Origin: an uncultured Eubacteriales bacterium
Lineage (GTDB): Bacteria; Bacillota; Clostridia; Oscillospirales; CAG-272
Reading direction: 5' to 3'
Assembly: GCA_905210485.1 (NCBI GenBank)
Contig: CAJLXA010000007.1
Span: 1 to 57,537, forward strand
Length of the DNA: 57,537 nt
Shown: one piece after another, positions 8,276 through 16,618 of the stretch
Layout: each line of letters starts with the position of its first letter
How positions within the stretch are numbered: position 1 is the stretch's first letter
The notes under the pieces: model-generated
Seen by the model: the letters and a program-made list of their open reading frames with translations, nothing else
Database searches by the model: none
What the model was told of the DNA's origin: nothing
Program-made: the position numbers and the translations under genes

Positions 8276-8411
8276 TGAATATCACCTTGATTTTGCTTCC
8301 TGTATCCGCCTTATAGTTTTTTACTGTCTGAATCGCCGTTTCGGCCGCCATCTCGTTCGGGAAATGAAACTCCCCAGTGGATATACAGCAGAACGCGACG
8401 CTTTCCAGGTT
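8226..8411 (-). pseudogene. Remnant of a SirTM-linked macrodomain protein (C-terminus only)
   Basis: Minus-strand codons down to a stop at 8226-8228 encode about 60 residues that match the C-terminal part of macrodomain hydrolases: SVAFCCISTG, then FPNEMAAETA, then KVIFNVYKDRDYRIYRKLL. Homology stops abruptly near 8405, where the opposite strand begins to encode an HxlR regulator. The first two thirds, including the ADP-ribose loop, are lost. In intact operons the macrodomain reverses the modification made by SirTM. Confidence 0.75.
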
Positions 8412-8684
8412 CTTTTGATCGGGAGCAAGTGGAAATTGCTTATTATCCGCAACCTGCGCGCCCGCCCGTGGATATTCAACGAACTGCGCCGCGACCTTGA
8501 GGGTATCAGCCAGAAGGTGCTGACCGACAGCCTGCGTGAAATGGAGGCGGACGGCATCATAACGCGAACCGTCTATCCCGAGGTTCCGCCGCGGGTGGAG
8601 TATGCGTTGTCCGGGCTTGGGGAAACGTTGGGGCCAATCCTTGACGCCATGGCAAAATGGGGAACGGATTATAAGAACGCCTGA
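8364..8684 (+). CDS. HxlR family regulator, probably 5'-truncated
   Basis: The 106-residue frame contains a nearly complete HxlR winged helix: LLIGSKWKLLIIRNL, FNELRRDLEGISQKVLTD, EADGIITRTVYPEVPPRVEY. The first 13-14 residues before QVLLIG are not HxlR-like; they are the antisense of the macrodomain remnant, and the N-terminal Cys usual in this family is missing. The ATG at 8364 has no ribosome binding site. I infer that a deletion near 8405 joined two genes and removed both N-termini. It may be a pseudogene or a protein with a borrowed N-terminus. Confidence 0.65.
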   Translation: MKLPSGYTAERDAFQVLLIGSKWKLLIIRNLRARPWIFNELRRDLEGISQKVLTDSLREMEADGIITRTVYPEVPPRVEYALSGLGETLGPILDAMAKWGTDYKNA

Positions 8685-8796
8685 CGCATTTGCCCGCTTT
8701 TTATCGGAAATGGCCGCGTAAATCGCCCGCATGTGAAAACAGGCGGCGACGGGCAATACAGAATATCCTGTTCGGCAGGGACGGAAATTCCGGCAA

Positions 8797-8823
8797 CCGT
8801 AAGAGGTTTTAACGCTCTTACGG
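8797..8823. repeat. 9-bp inverted repeat upstream of GNAT gene
   Basis: CCGTAAGAG and CTCTTACGG flank a 9-base loop, about 70 bases before the acetyltransferase start. No T run follows, so it is not an obvious terminator; it may be an operator or mRNA hairpin. Confidence 0.4.
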
Positions 8824-8891
8824 GAGATGAGGGTGGACCCGGAACGGGAAAAAATACCTGCGCGGGCAAAACGGATTCAAGGAGAATCATG

Positions 8892-9404
8892 ATGAAAGTC
8901 ATAAAAGAACAGCGTCCTGCCGGCGCCGACGTCCTGATCATGCCGTACGGCACAGAATATCGGACAGAAGTTTTGTCGTTGATCCTGCATATTCAGAATG
9001 ATGAAGCCAAAATCAATTTGTCGTTGGAAGAACAGCCGGATCTGCAATGTATATCCGAAAGTTACAGAACGCCGGGCGGGGAATTCTGGATAGCGATTGC
9101 GGACGGACATGTTGTCGGGACGATCGGACTGATGACGAAAAACAACGGCTGTGCGGTAATGAAGAAATTTTTTGTGGAGCAGGCCTACCGTTCCCGTCAT
9201 ATCGGGGAAAAACTGTATGAAACGCTTCTGGCGTTCGCCGCAGGGAAGGGCGTGCGACATATTATTCTGGATACGCCCTCCGTCGCCAAAGTCTCTCATC
9301 GGTTTTACGAGAGGGCGGGTTTCAGAATCATTTCAAAAGAGGAATTGCCGACGGATTACGATTACCCTGACCGGGATTCTTTATTGTATATGCTGGATAT
9401 GTAA
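8892..9404 (+). CDS. GNAT family N-acetyltransferase
   Basis: A 170-residue acetyltransferase with the acetyl-CoA fold: GTIGLM (strand), MKKFFVEQAYRSRHIGEKLY carrying the pyrophosphate-binding R-x-x-x-I-G loop, and RFYERAGFRII near the C-terminus. Two adjacent ATGs exist (8889, 8892); AAGGAG at 8879-8884 is better spaced for 8892. It is transcribed alone and followed by a strong terminator. The substrate is unknown. Confidence 0.85.
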   Translation: MKVIKEQRPAGADVLIMPYGTEYRTEVLSLILHIQNDEAKINLSLEEQPDLQCISESYRTPGGEFWIAIADGHVVGTIGLMTKNNGCAVMKKFFVEQAYRSRHIGEKLYETLLAFAAGKGVRHIILDTPSVAKVSHRFYERAGFRIISKEELPTDYDYPDRDSLLYMLDM

Positions 9405-9468
9405 CCGATTTCCATACAGCGTACGACGGCGTTGCCGACGGATACGCCGATCGCCGTGAACCGGGCAA

Positions 9469-9500
9469 CAAAAAACACCCGATCGTCAGGTGTTTTTTTG
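9469..9500 (+). terminator. Terminator after GNAT gene
   Basis: AAAAAACACC (9470-9479) pairs with GGTGTTTTTT (9489-9498), followed by T. It also carries A/T tracts on both sides and could work from both strands. Confidence 0.85.
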
Positions 9501-9541
9501 TTTTCCGTGATGCCGTCTTTTCGGGAAGTACCGTGAGACGA

Positions 9542-9577
9542 CGGCGGCATGGGTTCTTTCCGGAAAGTATGCCGCCG
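9542..9577. repeat. Long GC-rich hairpin between convergent genes
   Basis: CGGCGGCAT (9542-9550) pairs with ATGCCGCCG (9569-9577), and inside it CTTTC (9556-9560) pairs with GAAAG (9563-9567). It lacks a T tract. It lies between the GNAT terminator and the end of the DUF368 gene; function unknown. Confidence 0.5.
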
Positions 9578-9646
9578 GCCACGGGTCAGAATTCAGAGGG
9601 ATAAATGCGCCTGCATACGTCCTGTATCCGATACAAAACCGAAAAA

Positions 9647-10557
9647 TCAAGTTGTGTGATCCGTTCCGTCATGGCGTTTTCTCCGTTTTTCGGCAATCAT
9701 TTTTGCGGCGGCAAATCCCGCGACGATCAGGATTCCCAGTAAAAAGAATCCGGGGTGCGTATTCTTAAGATTCAGCGGCGGAAGCGGTTCCGCGAGCGTT
9801 GTCGGCCCCATCACAACCGCAAAGAGCGAGCCGACCATGAGGCCGAGAATGACCGAAACCGTTGCGCTCCGATAGCGGTTCAGCAGGTAGTGAATTCCTT
9901 TGAAGGAGCCGAAAATGCCTGCAAGCACGCCGAGGCCGAACAGGAAAAGCATGAAAAACGCGGAAAAATCAAACGAAAACAGTTGCTTCAGACCCGTAAT
10001 GATCGGCATATACAATCCGAATGCAAGCAGAAGCGTGGAGCCGGAAATGCCGGGAAGAACCATGGCCGAAATCGCCAGCGCGCCGCTGACGAAAACATAT
10101 AAAGCGGACGGAATATTCAGCGTTTCCGTTGATACCGAAAAATGCAGAAGACTGAGCGCGACAACCGCACCGGCGCCGGCGCCGGCGAAAAAGAACAGTA
10201 TGTGCCATGGACGGCAGGCTTTCAGCGTATTCTTTTCTTCAAAAGCAATCGGCGGAACCGAGGCGGCAACCAGTCCGAGAAACAATGAACTTATTGCATA
10301 GATGTGTGTGTGGAACAATCCGGCAAGCAGACTCACGGACAGCGCCATGCCGCAGCCCCAACTGATGCCGAGCCGAAAAGAAACCGCAGAGACCGGCGGC
10401 GGAGCATGCTGTCCTTACCGATGATATTTCCGAATGAACCGATAAAATGATCGTATTCTCCCGCGAAAAAAGCCACTGTTCCGTCGGAGACTCCGGGAAC
10501 ACTGTCCGCCAGCGCCATGAAAAATCCGCAGATTGCGGTTTTGATTGATTTCATCAT
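9647..10557 (-). pseudogene. DUF368 (PopT-family) undecaprenyl-phosphate translocase, frameshifted
   Basis: Two overlapping frames together encode one DUF368 membrane protein of about 300 residues. The N-terminal part (MALADSVPGVSDGTVAFF, a family signature) ends out of frame near 10376; the rest continues one frame over with LGISWGCGMALSVSLLAG and GISGSTLLLAFGLYMPII. One extra T in the T4 run (minus strand, 10376-10379) would restore a single frame. DUF368 proteins recycle the lipid carrier undecaprenyl phosphate across the membrane. ATG at 10557 follows AAAGGG. It may be a true mutation or a sequencing error in a short homopolymer. Confidence 0.75.
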
Positions 10558-10707
10558 ATCGGAAGCCCTTTCTTTGTTATGTCTTTTCAAAATAAAGTTT
10601 CAGGTCGGAATACGGGACGTGCTTTCACATTGACAGATATAAGGACGTGTTTTCGGCGATGTTCGTATGTCCGGCCGGTTACGTACGGCACAATATGCTG
10701 TCAAAAG

Positions 10708-12372
10708 TCAGGCAGAAGCCGGATCACACGCGTCGTGTGCCCGGATTTCCACCGTTCTGCCGCCGAGATTTTCATAAATACGGTGGGAGATGGAGAGAAC
10801 GGTGCGCCCTTGCGAGGCACGGCGCAAAGCCTCCAGTACGCGCGCTTCGGTTTCGGCGTCGAGATTCGCCGTGATTTCGTCGAGTAAAAGCACGGCGGGA
10901 TTCGCCGCCGCGGCGCGCGCAATGGACAGAAGCTGCCATTCTCCCTGCGAAAACATGCCGTCCGTGCATACGGTGGCATAACCGTCGGGAAGCGACAGAA
11001 CGGCGTCGTCAATGCCGGCAAGCTTCGCCGCGTCCCGTGCCATTTTTTCGGTGACGCGCGGATCGCCGAGCGTGATCTGGTCAAGTACCGTACCCGGCAC
11101 GCGGGAAAAATGCTGTTCGACGCAACCGATACAGGAGCGGCGTTCGCCGTCGGTAATATCCGAAACGTTCACTCCGCCGACGGTGACGGCCCCCGATCCG
11201 GGGCGGTACAGTCCGAGCAAAAGACGGAAAACCGTGCTTTTTCCCGCCCCCGTTCTTCCTACCAGTGTGACCTGTTCTCCCTCTTTCACCGTCATGGAAA
11301 AATCGCACAGAACGGGTTTTTCACCGTATCCGAATGTCACATGAGAGAACACAACGTCACCGTGCGCGGTATGACCGCTGTCTTTCGGAACGGAGCGTTC
11401 GGGTTGGGCGAGGAACGCGTCGATCCGTCTGACCCCCGCCATAGCCGACTGAATGGTCTGTATCTCCATACCGAGGCTTTCGATCGGCGAAAAGATGCGC
11501 GATATGTAGTTGATTACGGCGACCGATGTGCCGACGGACATGCCGAAAAGCGTGAGGATCTCCGCTTTACCGGAAGCGGACAACAGCATGACAATGCCGA
11601 CCACCGCGGCATTCAGAAGCAGAACTACCGGGGAGTAGAGGGCGTCGTAAAAATTCGTTTTTTCCACGGCGGCATAACTTTCGCCGATGCGCCGGTCATA
11701 GCGGCGTTCCATATAGTCTTCTATTCCGAGCGCGCGTACGGTGCGTATGTTGCGCAGGGTTTCCGGCACCTGCCCGGATACGGCGGCGACGGCACGGCGG
11801 TTGTCAAGCTGAGCGGCGAGAATTTTCTTCTGTACATACCTTGTAAAAACGGCGAAAAACGGCAGGATCAACAGTAAAATGAGCGCAAGTCCCGTGTTTT
11901 TCACGGCAATGACCGCCAGAATGGATACAATACGGCAGGCGTCCGCCGCCATGCTGATGATGCCGGAGGTAAACAGCGCTTCTACCGTGTCCACATCGCC
12001 CGAAAAGCGCGCGGCCACCTCGCCGGGATTCTGATCGACCAGTGTGCTTGCCGGCAACCGCAAGAGTTTTCCTGACATTTCGGAGCGCAGGGCATGGGTC
12101 ATTTTCTGACCGAAAAGTACCAGAAGCGTTTCCTGCGCCGAGGAGAGAACCCCCTCCAGCGCAAGGCTTCCGAAATAAAGAATAACGGCGGTAAATGCCA
12201 GCGGAAGTCCCCCCGTAAGACGGTCGATCACGCGGGCAAGAAGTAACGGAGGTACAAGAGACGCCGCCACGGATCCTCCTACGCAAAGAAGCGTCCCTGC
12301 GGTGAGAAAGGGGTGCGATACTGCCGCTGTACGGACGGCGGTAAATACGCCTGCCTTACTTTTTTTCTTCAT
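10708..12372 (-). CDS. ABC exporter half-transporter, second subunit
   Basis: A 554-residue fused permease/ATPase: six membrane helices (about 15-300) and a C-terminal ATPase with Walker A GRTGAGKST, Walker B VLLLDE with catalytic Glu, and H-loop SISHR. The signature is degenerate (FSQGEWQL instead of LSGGQ). The partner encoded just upstream has the opposite defect, so together they form a heterodimeric exporter with one inactive ATP site, as in BmrCD or TM287/288. ATG at 12372 overlaps the partner's end by 17 bases. Exports an unknown compound, probably a drug or peptide, under MarR control. Confidence 0.9.
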   Translation of the reverse strand: MKKKSKAGVFTAVRTAAVSHPFLTAGTLLCVGGSVAASLVPPLLLARVIDRLTGGLPLAFTAVILYFGSLALEGVLSSAQETLLVLFGQKMTHALRSEMSGKLLRLPASTLVDQNPGEVAARFSGDVDTVEALFTSGIISMAADACRIVSILAVIAVKNTGLALILLLILPFFAVFTRYVQKKILAAQLDNRRAVAAVSGQVPETLRNIRTVRALGIEDYMERRYDRRIGESYAAVEKTNFYDALYSPVVLLLNAAVVGIVMLLSASGKAEILTLFGMSVGTSVAVINYISRIFSPIESLGMEIQTIQSAMAGVRRIDAFLAQPERSVPKDSGHTAHGDVVFSHVTFGYGEKPVLCDFSMTVKEGEQVTLVGRTGAGKSTVFRLLLGLYRPGSGAVTVGGVNVSDITDGERRSCIGCVEQHFSRVPGTVLDQITLGDPRVTEKMARDAAKLAGIDDAVLSLPDGYATVCTDGMFSQGEWQLLSIARAAAANPAVLLLDEITANLDAETEARVLEALRRASQGRTVLSISHRIYENLGGRTVEIRAHDACDPASA

Positions 12373-14107
12373 TTTGTTCACCGCCTGTCTGACTTTCATA
12401 AAGCCGGCGGTATGCCGGAACGGATGCGAGCAGTTCGTCATGAGTGCCGACGGTCGTTTTTCCGTCTTCCATAAATATGATCCGGCGCATCAGCGGAAAA
12501 TGATACAGCCGATGGGAAATGAGGAAAACCACTTTGTCTTTTGCATATTCCTGCAAATTTTCAAATACCGCGTCTTCGGTTTTACGGTCAAGCGCGGAAA
12601 ACGGATCGTCGAGAATCAGTACAGGGCGGGGGTGTGCAAGCGTTCTTGCCAGTGCCAGCCGCTGTGCCTGACCGCCGGAAAGGCGCGTACCGCTGCTGCC
12701 GATTACGGTGTCGATTCCGTTTTCCATGGCAAGCGCTTCGTCTTTCAGCGCGGTGGCGGCAAGATAGCGCATGGGATCCTGTTCACTGCCGCAGAGAACG
12801 TTGTTTTGCAGCGTATCGGCGCTGAGTTCGGGGTCGTGTCCCAGGTACCCGACGGTGGCGGCGATTTCGCGCGGGGTAAGCGCGGACAGTTCCTTTTTAC
12901 CGAAGCGAACCGAACCGCCGTAAGGTTCTTCGCATAGGAATACGCGTCCGAATGTGGATTTTCCGCAGGCCACGGGGCCGGTCACGCCGATAATATCGCC
13001 GGGATGCGCCGTCAGCGAAAGACCCGAAAAAATCGGTTCGTCTCCGTAAGAGAAAGAAAGATCGTCAAGAGTCACGTCGTCGGGGCGCGGTATTTCAGGA
13101 GCTTTCAGCGGCTCCGGCATTTTCATCAGCGGCCGGATCCGCTTCCACGAAACCTCGGCTTTCTGAACGGAGTTGAACAGTTTCGCCACTTTGGAGGATT
13201 TGACCGTCAACTTTGTGAAGCATGACAGAAAGGTGGTGAAAGCCGCAATGTCCCATACATTCCAGCCGGTTCCGAGTACATTTTTCGCACCGAACCACAG
13301 GATGAATAACACGCCTGCTTCCGACGCCACGAGATACAGGGGCGGTAAGGCGGACTGCCACACGTTGGAACGCACGGCGGTCTTTTCATAGTTTTTCAGC
13401 GCGTCTTCATATCGCTCCGCTCTTGTGTCTTCACAACCGTATATGCGATAGGTCACGGCGTTTTCCGCACGATCCAGCGTTGCGGTGCTCAGCGCTCCCG
13501 CCGCTTTTTTATAGGCCGCTCCCGCACGTTGTACCGGTTTTTTCATTCGTGCCGCGCAAAAGTAGGATACGGGGGTAAAAATCAGACAGAGCAGTGCAAG
13601 CCGTCGGTCATAGATAAACAGCATGACCGCGTAGCCGATCAGCGCCACGCCGGTGTCAAACACTTCGGTGGTGAACTTGCGCATACCCTCCACACAGTCA
13701 TCTACATCGGAGATGGCTTTTGTCATCAGTTCGCCGGCGCCCTCTTTTTCTAAAGACCCCCGATTCTGACGTAAAAGATTGGCGTAAAGGATGCCTTTCA
13801 TCCGGCGGTTGATATTGTTCGCAAAACGGCGGACATAGAAGCGTTTTACAAACCTCGCCGCCTGTACCGTCAGCGTGACGGCAAGGTAGAGGAGCACCAG
13901 CATTGCCATTTTGGCGGCGGTTTCGTTTCCGCCGAGAATGTCGGCAAGGCACTGGACAAGCCACCCCTCGAACCACGGAGCCGCAAGCAGACCGACATTA
14001 GAAAGCAACCCGGAGAGTGTGACAAAAGTCAGCGAGAGCCATTCGACGCGGAAATAAGAACCGATTCTGTCCGGATAAAAAACTTTTTTATCTTTCATAT
14101 GGATCAC
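12356..14107 (-). CDS. ABC exporter half-transporter, first subunit
   Basis: A 583-residue fused permease/ATPase with six membrane helices and a C-terminal ATPase: Walker A GPVACGKST, canonical signature LSGGQAQRLALARTLA, Walker B VLILDD where Asp replaces the catalytic Glu, and H-loop ISHR. This subunit therefore carries the non-hydrolysing site of a heterodimer with the next gene. The start is GTG at 14107, five bases after GGAGA and overlapping the marR stop (GTGA); an ATG nine bases later is possible. Confidence 0.9.
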   Translation of the reverse strand: MIHMKDKKVFYPDRIGSYFRVEWLSLTFVTLSGLLSNVGLLAAPWFEGWLVQCLADILGGNETAAKMAMLVLLYLAVTLTVQAARFVKRFYVRRFANNINRRMKGILYANLLRQNRGSLEKEGAGELMTKAISDVDDCVEGMRKFTTEVFDTGVALIGYAVMLFIYDRRLALLCLIFTPVSYFCAARMKKPVQRAGAAYKKAAGALSTATLDRAENAVTYRIYGCEDTRAERYEDALKNYEKTAVRSNVWQSALPPLYLVASEAGVLFILWFGAKNVLGTGWNVWDIAAFTTFLSCFTKLTVKSSKVAKLFNSVQKAEVSWKRIRPLMKMPEPLKAPEIPRPDDVTLDDLSFSYGDEPIFSGLSLTAHPGDIIGVTGPVACGKSTFGRVFLCEEPYGGSVRFGKKELSALTPREIAATVGYLGHDPELSADTLQNNVLCGSEQDPMRYLAATALKDEALAMENGIDTVIGSSGTRLSGGQAQRLALARTLAHPRPVLILDDPFSALDRKTEDAVFENLQEYAKDKVVFLISHRLYHFPLMRRIIFMEDGKTTVGTHDELLASVPAYRRLYESQTGGEQNEEKK

Positions 14108-14565
14108 GGCTTTCTCCGATCATCGGTAAAGTGCGGAAATCCCGCGCGGCTTTCGGATTTAGATCGGATATACAGTTTATCCAGTATGGCCGTAAAGGTT
14201 TCTCTTTCTTCCGCCGTCAGGGCGGCGGTCAGATATTCGTAAAAGGAGGCTTCAATCTCCGCCTTGGAGGATTTCATCGCTTCCGCCTTTTCGGTAGGAA
14301 ACAGAAGCTGACTGCGCTTGTCGTTCGGGTCGTTTTCGCGTATAAGATAGCCCTTTGTTTCAAGATTTTTGGTTCTCCGCGCGATGGCGGCTTTGTCTGC
14401 ATGCAGTATTTCCGTGAGTTTTGCCTGCGTGCAACGGGGGTTATGGCGCAGGGCATGGATCAGGTCGATTTCCGCCGTGCCCACGCCGTCTTCGCGCAAT
14501 GTAATCAGAACCAGTTTTTCCGCCTCGCGTGCAATTTTCGTGATTTTCCGTTCCGTAATATCCAT
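14104..14565 (-). CDS. MarR family repressor
   Basis: A 153-residue winged-helix regulator: the recognition region CTQAKLTEILHADKAAIARR and wing GYLIRENDPNDKRSQLLF are typical MarR. ATG at 14565 follows GAGGAGG. It heads the operon with the two ABC exporter genes and ends in a four-base overlap. The promoter upstream has palindromic boxes at the start point, so it very likely represses its own operon until the exported compound binds. Confidence 0.92.
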   Translation of the reverse strand: MDITERKITKIAREAEKLVLITLREDGVGTAEIDLIHALRHNPRCTQAKLTEILHADKAAIARRTKNLETKGYLIRENDPNDKRSQLLFPTEKAEAMKSSKAEIEASFYEYLTAALTAEERETFTAILDKLYIRSKSESRAGFPHFTDDRRKP

Positions 14566-14591
14566 AGATTCCTCCTCGACGGCATTTTGGT

Positions 14592-14646
14592 TGTATGTAC
14601 ATCGTTGTATATACACCCGTTATAGCACGAAAAAATAAAATGTCAA
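14592..14646 (-). promoter_or_regulatory. marR-ABC promoter with palindromic operator boxes
   Basis: On the minus strand TTGACA (14641-14646), a 16-bp spacer and TATAAC (14619-14624) form the promoter. TGTATATACA (14606-14615), a perfect 10-bp palindrome, and TGTATGTACA (14592-14601), a near copy, cover the start point, 14 bp centre to centre. Confidence 0.65.
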
Positions 14647-14969
14647 GACGGTTATGAAAAAAAGAGGAACAAAGTGTGATTGCCGACGGAATGAACGGCA
14701 TAGCGGCGCCCGACGCATCTATGGCGGAAATATTTGCCAGACACTGTTTTTCCGGCTTTTTATGCTTTATTCTTCTTTGCCGGTTGCGCGCCCGATTTGT
14801 TTCGATAATATTAAACGTATTATTCCGGGCGGTGTTTTTGATTTTTTAAAGATTTGTCATCGCCGGTGCCCGACAGCATAGTCCGAAAATCCGATTCCGC
14901 AAGCGGGGCAGAGGCATAAAATACATATTTTCGGGCACTCTGTACATGAAGAAAAAAAGGAGTCATAAC
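14647..14969. other. Gene-free region before ldhA
   Basis: No gene is seen. An inverted repeat ATAATA-N7-TATTAT (14815-14833) is the only clear symmetry. No Rex-type box (TTGTGA/TCACAA) is visible although a lactate dehydrogenase follows. Confidence 0.4.
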
Positions 14970-15983
14970 ATGAAAATATTATTTTATGATACAAAACCCT
15001 ACGATGAAGAATCCTTCGGCAAGGTATTGCCGCGTTATCCCGACGTGACGGTGGATTTCCTCAAAACGGATATTACGGAAAAAACCGCTTCGCTTGCGGA
15101 CGGTTATGACGCAGTGTGTGTGTTTGTGGCATCCGACGTCAACGGAAAGGTGATCGAAAAACTTGCGTCCTGCGGCGTAAAACTGATTCTGCTTCGTTGC
15201 GCCGGATTCAATAACGTCGATCTCGGAAGTACGGAAAAACACGGCATTACGGTGATGCGCGTTCCCGGATATTCTCCGGAAGCCATCGCCGAGCATGCGT
15301 TGGCGCTGGCGTTTGCCGTCAACAGACATATTCACAAAGCCTATATCAAAGTACGCGAAAACAATTTCAGTCTTCTCGGCCTGACGGGCATCAATTTTCA
15401 CGGAAAGACTGCCGGGATTGTGGGAACCGGCAAAATCGGCGCCGCCATGTGCCGTGCGTGTCACGGACTCGGTATGCAGGTGATTGCTTATGATAAATAT
15501 AAGAATCCCGCGTTGCCGTTCGTATCTTATGTGGAACTTACGGATCTTCTGGAACGCAGCGATCTCATCTCTCTGCATTGTCCCCTCACGGAAGAAACCT
15601 ATCATATGATCGATTTTGCCGCCATTGAAAAAATGAAAGACAATGTTATCCTTGTCAATACTTCGCGCGGCGCTCTGATAAGCACCGATGATCTGATACG
15701 CGGTATTCGTATGCATAAATTTGCCGGCGTGGGGCTTGACGTCTATGAAGAGGAGCAGGAAAACGTATTTGAAAACCGTGAGGACGACATTCTCGAAACG
15801 TCGGTAACGGCACGTCTTCTTTCTTTCCCGAATGTCATTGTCACTTCGCATCAGGGATTCCTTACCGAAGAGGCGCTTGCCGCCATCAGCGATACCACGC
15901 TGGGGAATGCGGTCGGATTTTTTAACGGCGATCCTGCAAAGGAAAACATTGTCCGCCCGGAAATTGTCATACAAAAAGCATAA
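14970..15983 (+). CDS. ldhA: D-lactate dehydrogenase (D-2-hydroxyacid dehydrogenase)
   Basis: A 337-residue NAD-dependent dehydrogenase reducing pyruvate to D-lactate. It shows the substrate-side RCAGFNNVDL, the Rossmann loop GTGKIGAAM, NTSRGALI with the catalytic Arg, LDVYEEE with the Glu, and TSHQGFLTEEA with the catalytic His. Length and motifs fit fermentative D-LDH rather than phosphoglycerate dehydrogenase, which carries other signatures. ATG at 14970 follows AAGGAG. It is monocistronic, followed by a terminator. Confidence 0.9.
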   Translation: MKILFYDTKPYDEESFGKVLPRYPDVTVDFLKTDITEKTASLADGYDAVCVFVASDVNGKVIEKLASCGVKLILLRCAGFNNVDLGSTEKHGITVMRVPGYSPEAIAEHALALAFAVNRHIHKAYIKVRENNFSLLGLTGINFHGKTAGIVGTGKIGAAMCRACHGLGMQVIAYDKYKNPALPFVSYVELTDLLERSDLISLHCPLTEETYHMIDFAAIEKMKDNVILVNTSRGALISTDDLIRGIRMHKFAGVGLDVYEEEQENVFENREDDILETSVTARLLSFPNVIVTSHQGFLTEEALAAISDTTLGNAVGFFNGDPAKENIVRPEIVIQKA

Positions 15984-16009
15984 TATGTAAACGATACTTT
16001 TTATTTTAA

Positions 16010-16051
16010 GCGGAACAGATGCGCTGTGTCGTATCTGCTCCGCATTTTTTT
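16010..16051 (+). terminator. Terminator after ldhA
   Basis: GCGGAACAGAT (16010-16020) pairs with ATCTGCTCCGC (16033-16043) with one mismatch; a T run follows. Confidence 0.8.
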
Positions 16052-16103
16052 GTCGCCGGAAAATCCCCGGCGGCATATGGTAATAAAGAAAGGAGAGGTC
16101 TAT

Positions 16104-16556
16104 ATGAAACGACGTTTTTTACAACCATATCGTATTACCGACCGCGGAGGTGAACCGGCCGTAATCCCGCTTAGGCGGGAATGTCTTTTCAACCGGGATT
16201 TCCGGTCGACCGTGTATACCGGCGGTCATTTTCAGGTGACGCTGATGTGTATACCTGCAGGAGAGAGTATCGGTTCGGAAACGCATCCGCATACCGATCA
16301 GATGTTGTATATAGAAAAGGGATATGCCCGGATAGAAATGGGAGAAACGGAAAACGGCCTGAACTACCGGTTCCATGCGACGGCGGGCGACGCCGTTTTT
16401 GTTCCTGCCGGTACATATCATAATATTTATAACATTGGGTCGTCTTCTCTGAAACTCTTTTCGGTGTATGCACCGCCGCAACATCCGTTCGGCACCGTGC
16501 ATGAGACAAAAAGAGAAGCGGAGGAAGCGGAGAAAAACGAAAACGCACAGCATTGA
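16104..16556 (+). CDS. Cupin domain protein
   Basis: A 150-residue single-domain cupin. Motif 1 (GSETHPHTDQMLYIEKGYA) and motif 2 (GDAVFVPAGTYHNIYN) supply the His/Glu metal ligands. Such proteins act as small isomerases or in sensing; the substrate is unknown. ATG at 16104 follows AGGAGAGG; the longer frame begins in the ldhA terminator. The C-terminus is a charged helix. It stands alone. Confidence 0.85.
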   Translation: MKRRFLQPYRITDRGGEPAVIPLRRECLFNRDFRSTVYTGGHFQVTLMCIPAGESIGSETHPHTDQMLYIEKGYARIEMGETENGLNYRFHATAGDAVFVPAGTYHNIYNIGSSSLKLFSVYAPPQHPFGTVHETKREAEEAEKNENAQH

Positions 16557-16571
16557 GGCGCATCTGTCATG

Positions 16572-16610
16572 AAAAAAGCGGGGCGGATATTTTATCCGCC
16601 CCGCTTTTTT
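16572..16610. terminator. 18-bp bidirectional terminator
   Basis: A perfect 18-bp stem (16572-16589 with 16593-16610) and 3-base loop with six As before and six Ts after. It serves both the cupin (+) and the FtsX-type permease (-). Confidence 0.95.
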
Positions 16611-16618
16611 CAAACGGT

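Noticed and set aside
10370..10385. Programmed ribosomal frameshift in DUF368 gene
   Set aside because: No X-XXY-YYZ slippery site or following structure is visible; a simple indel explains it.
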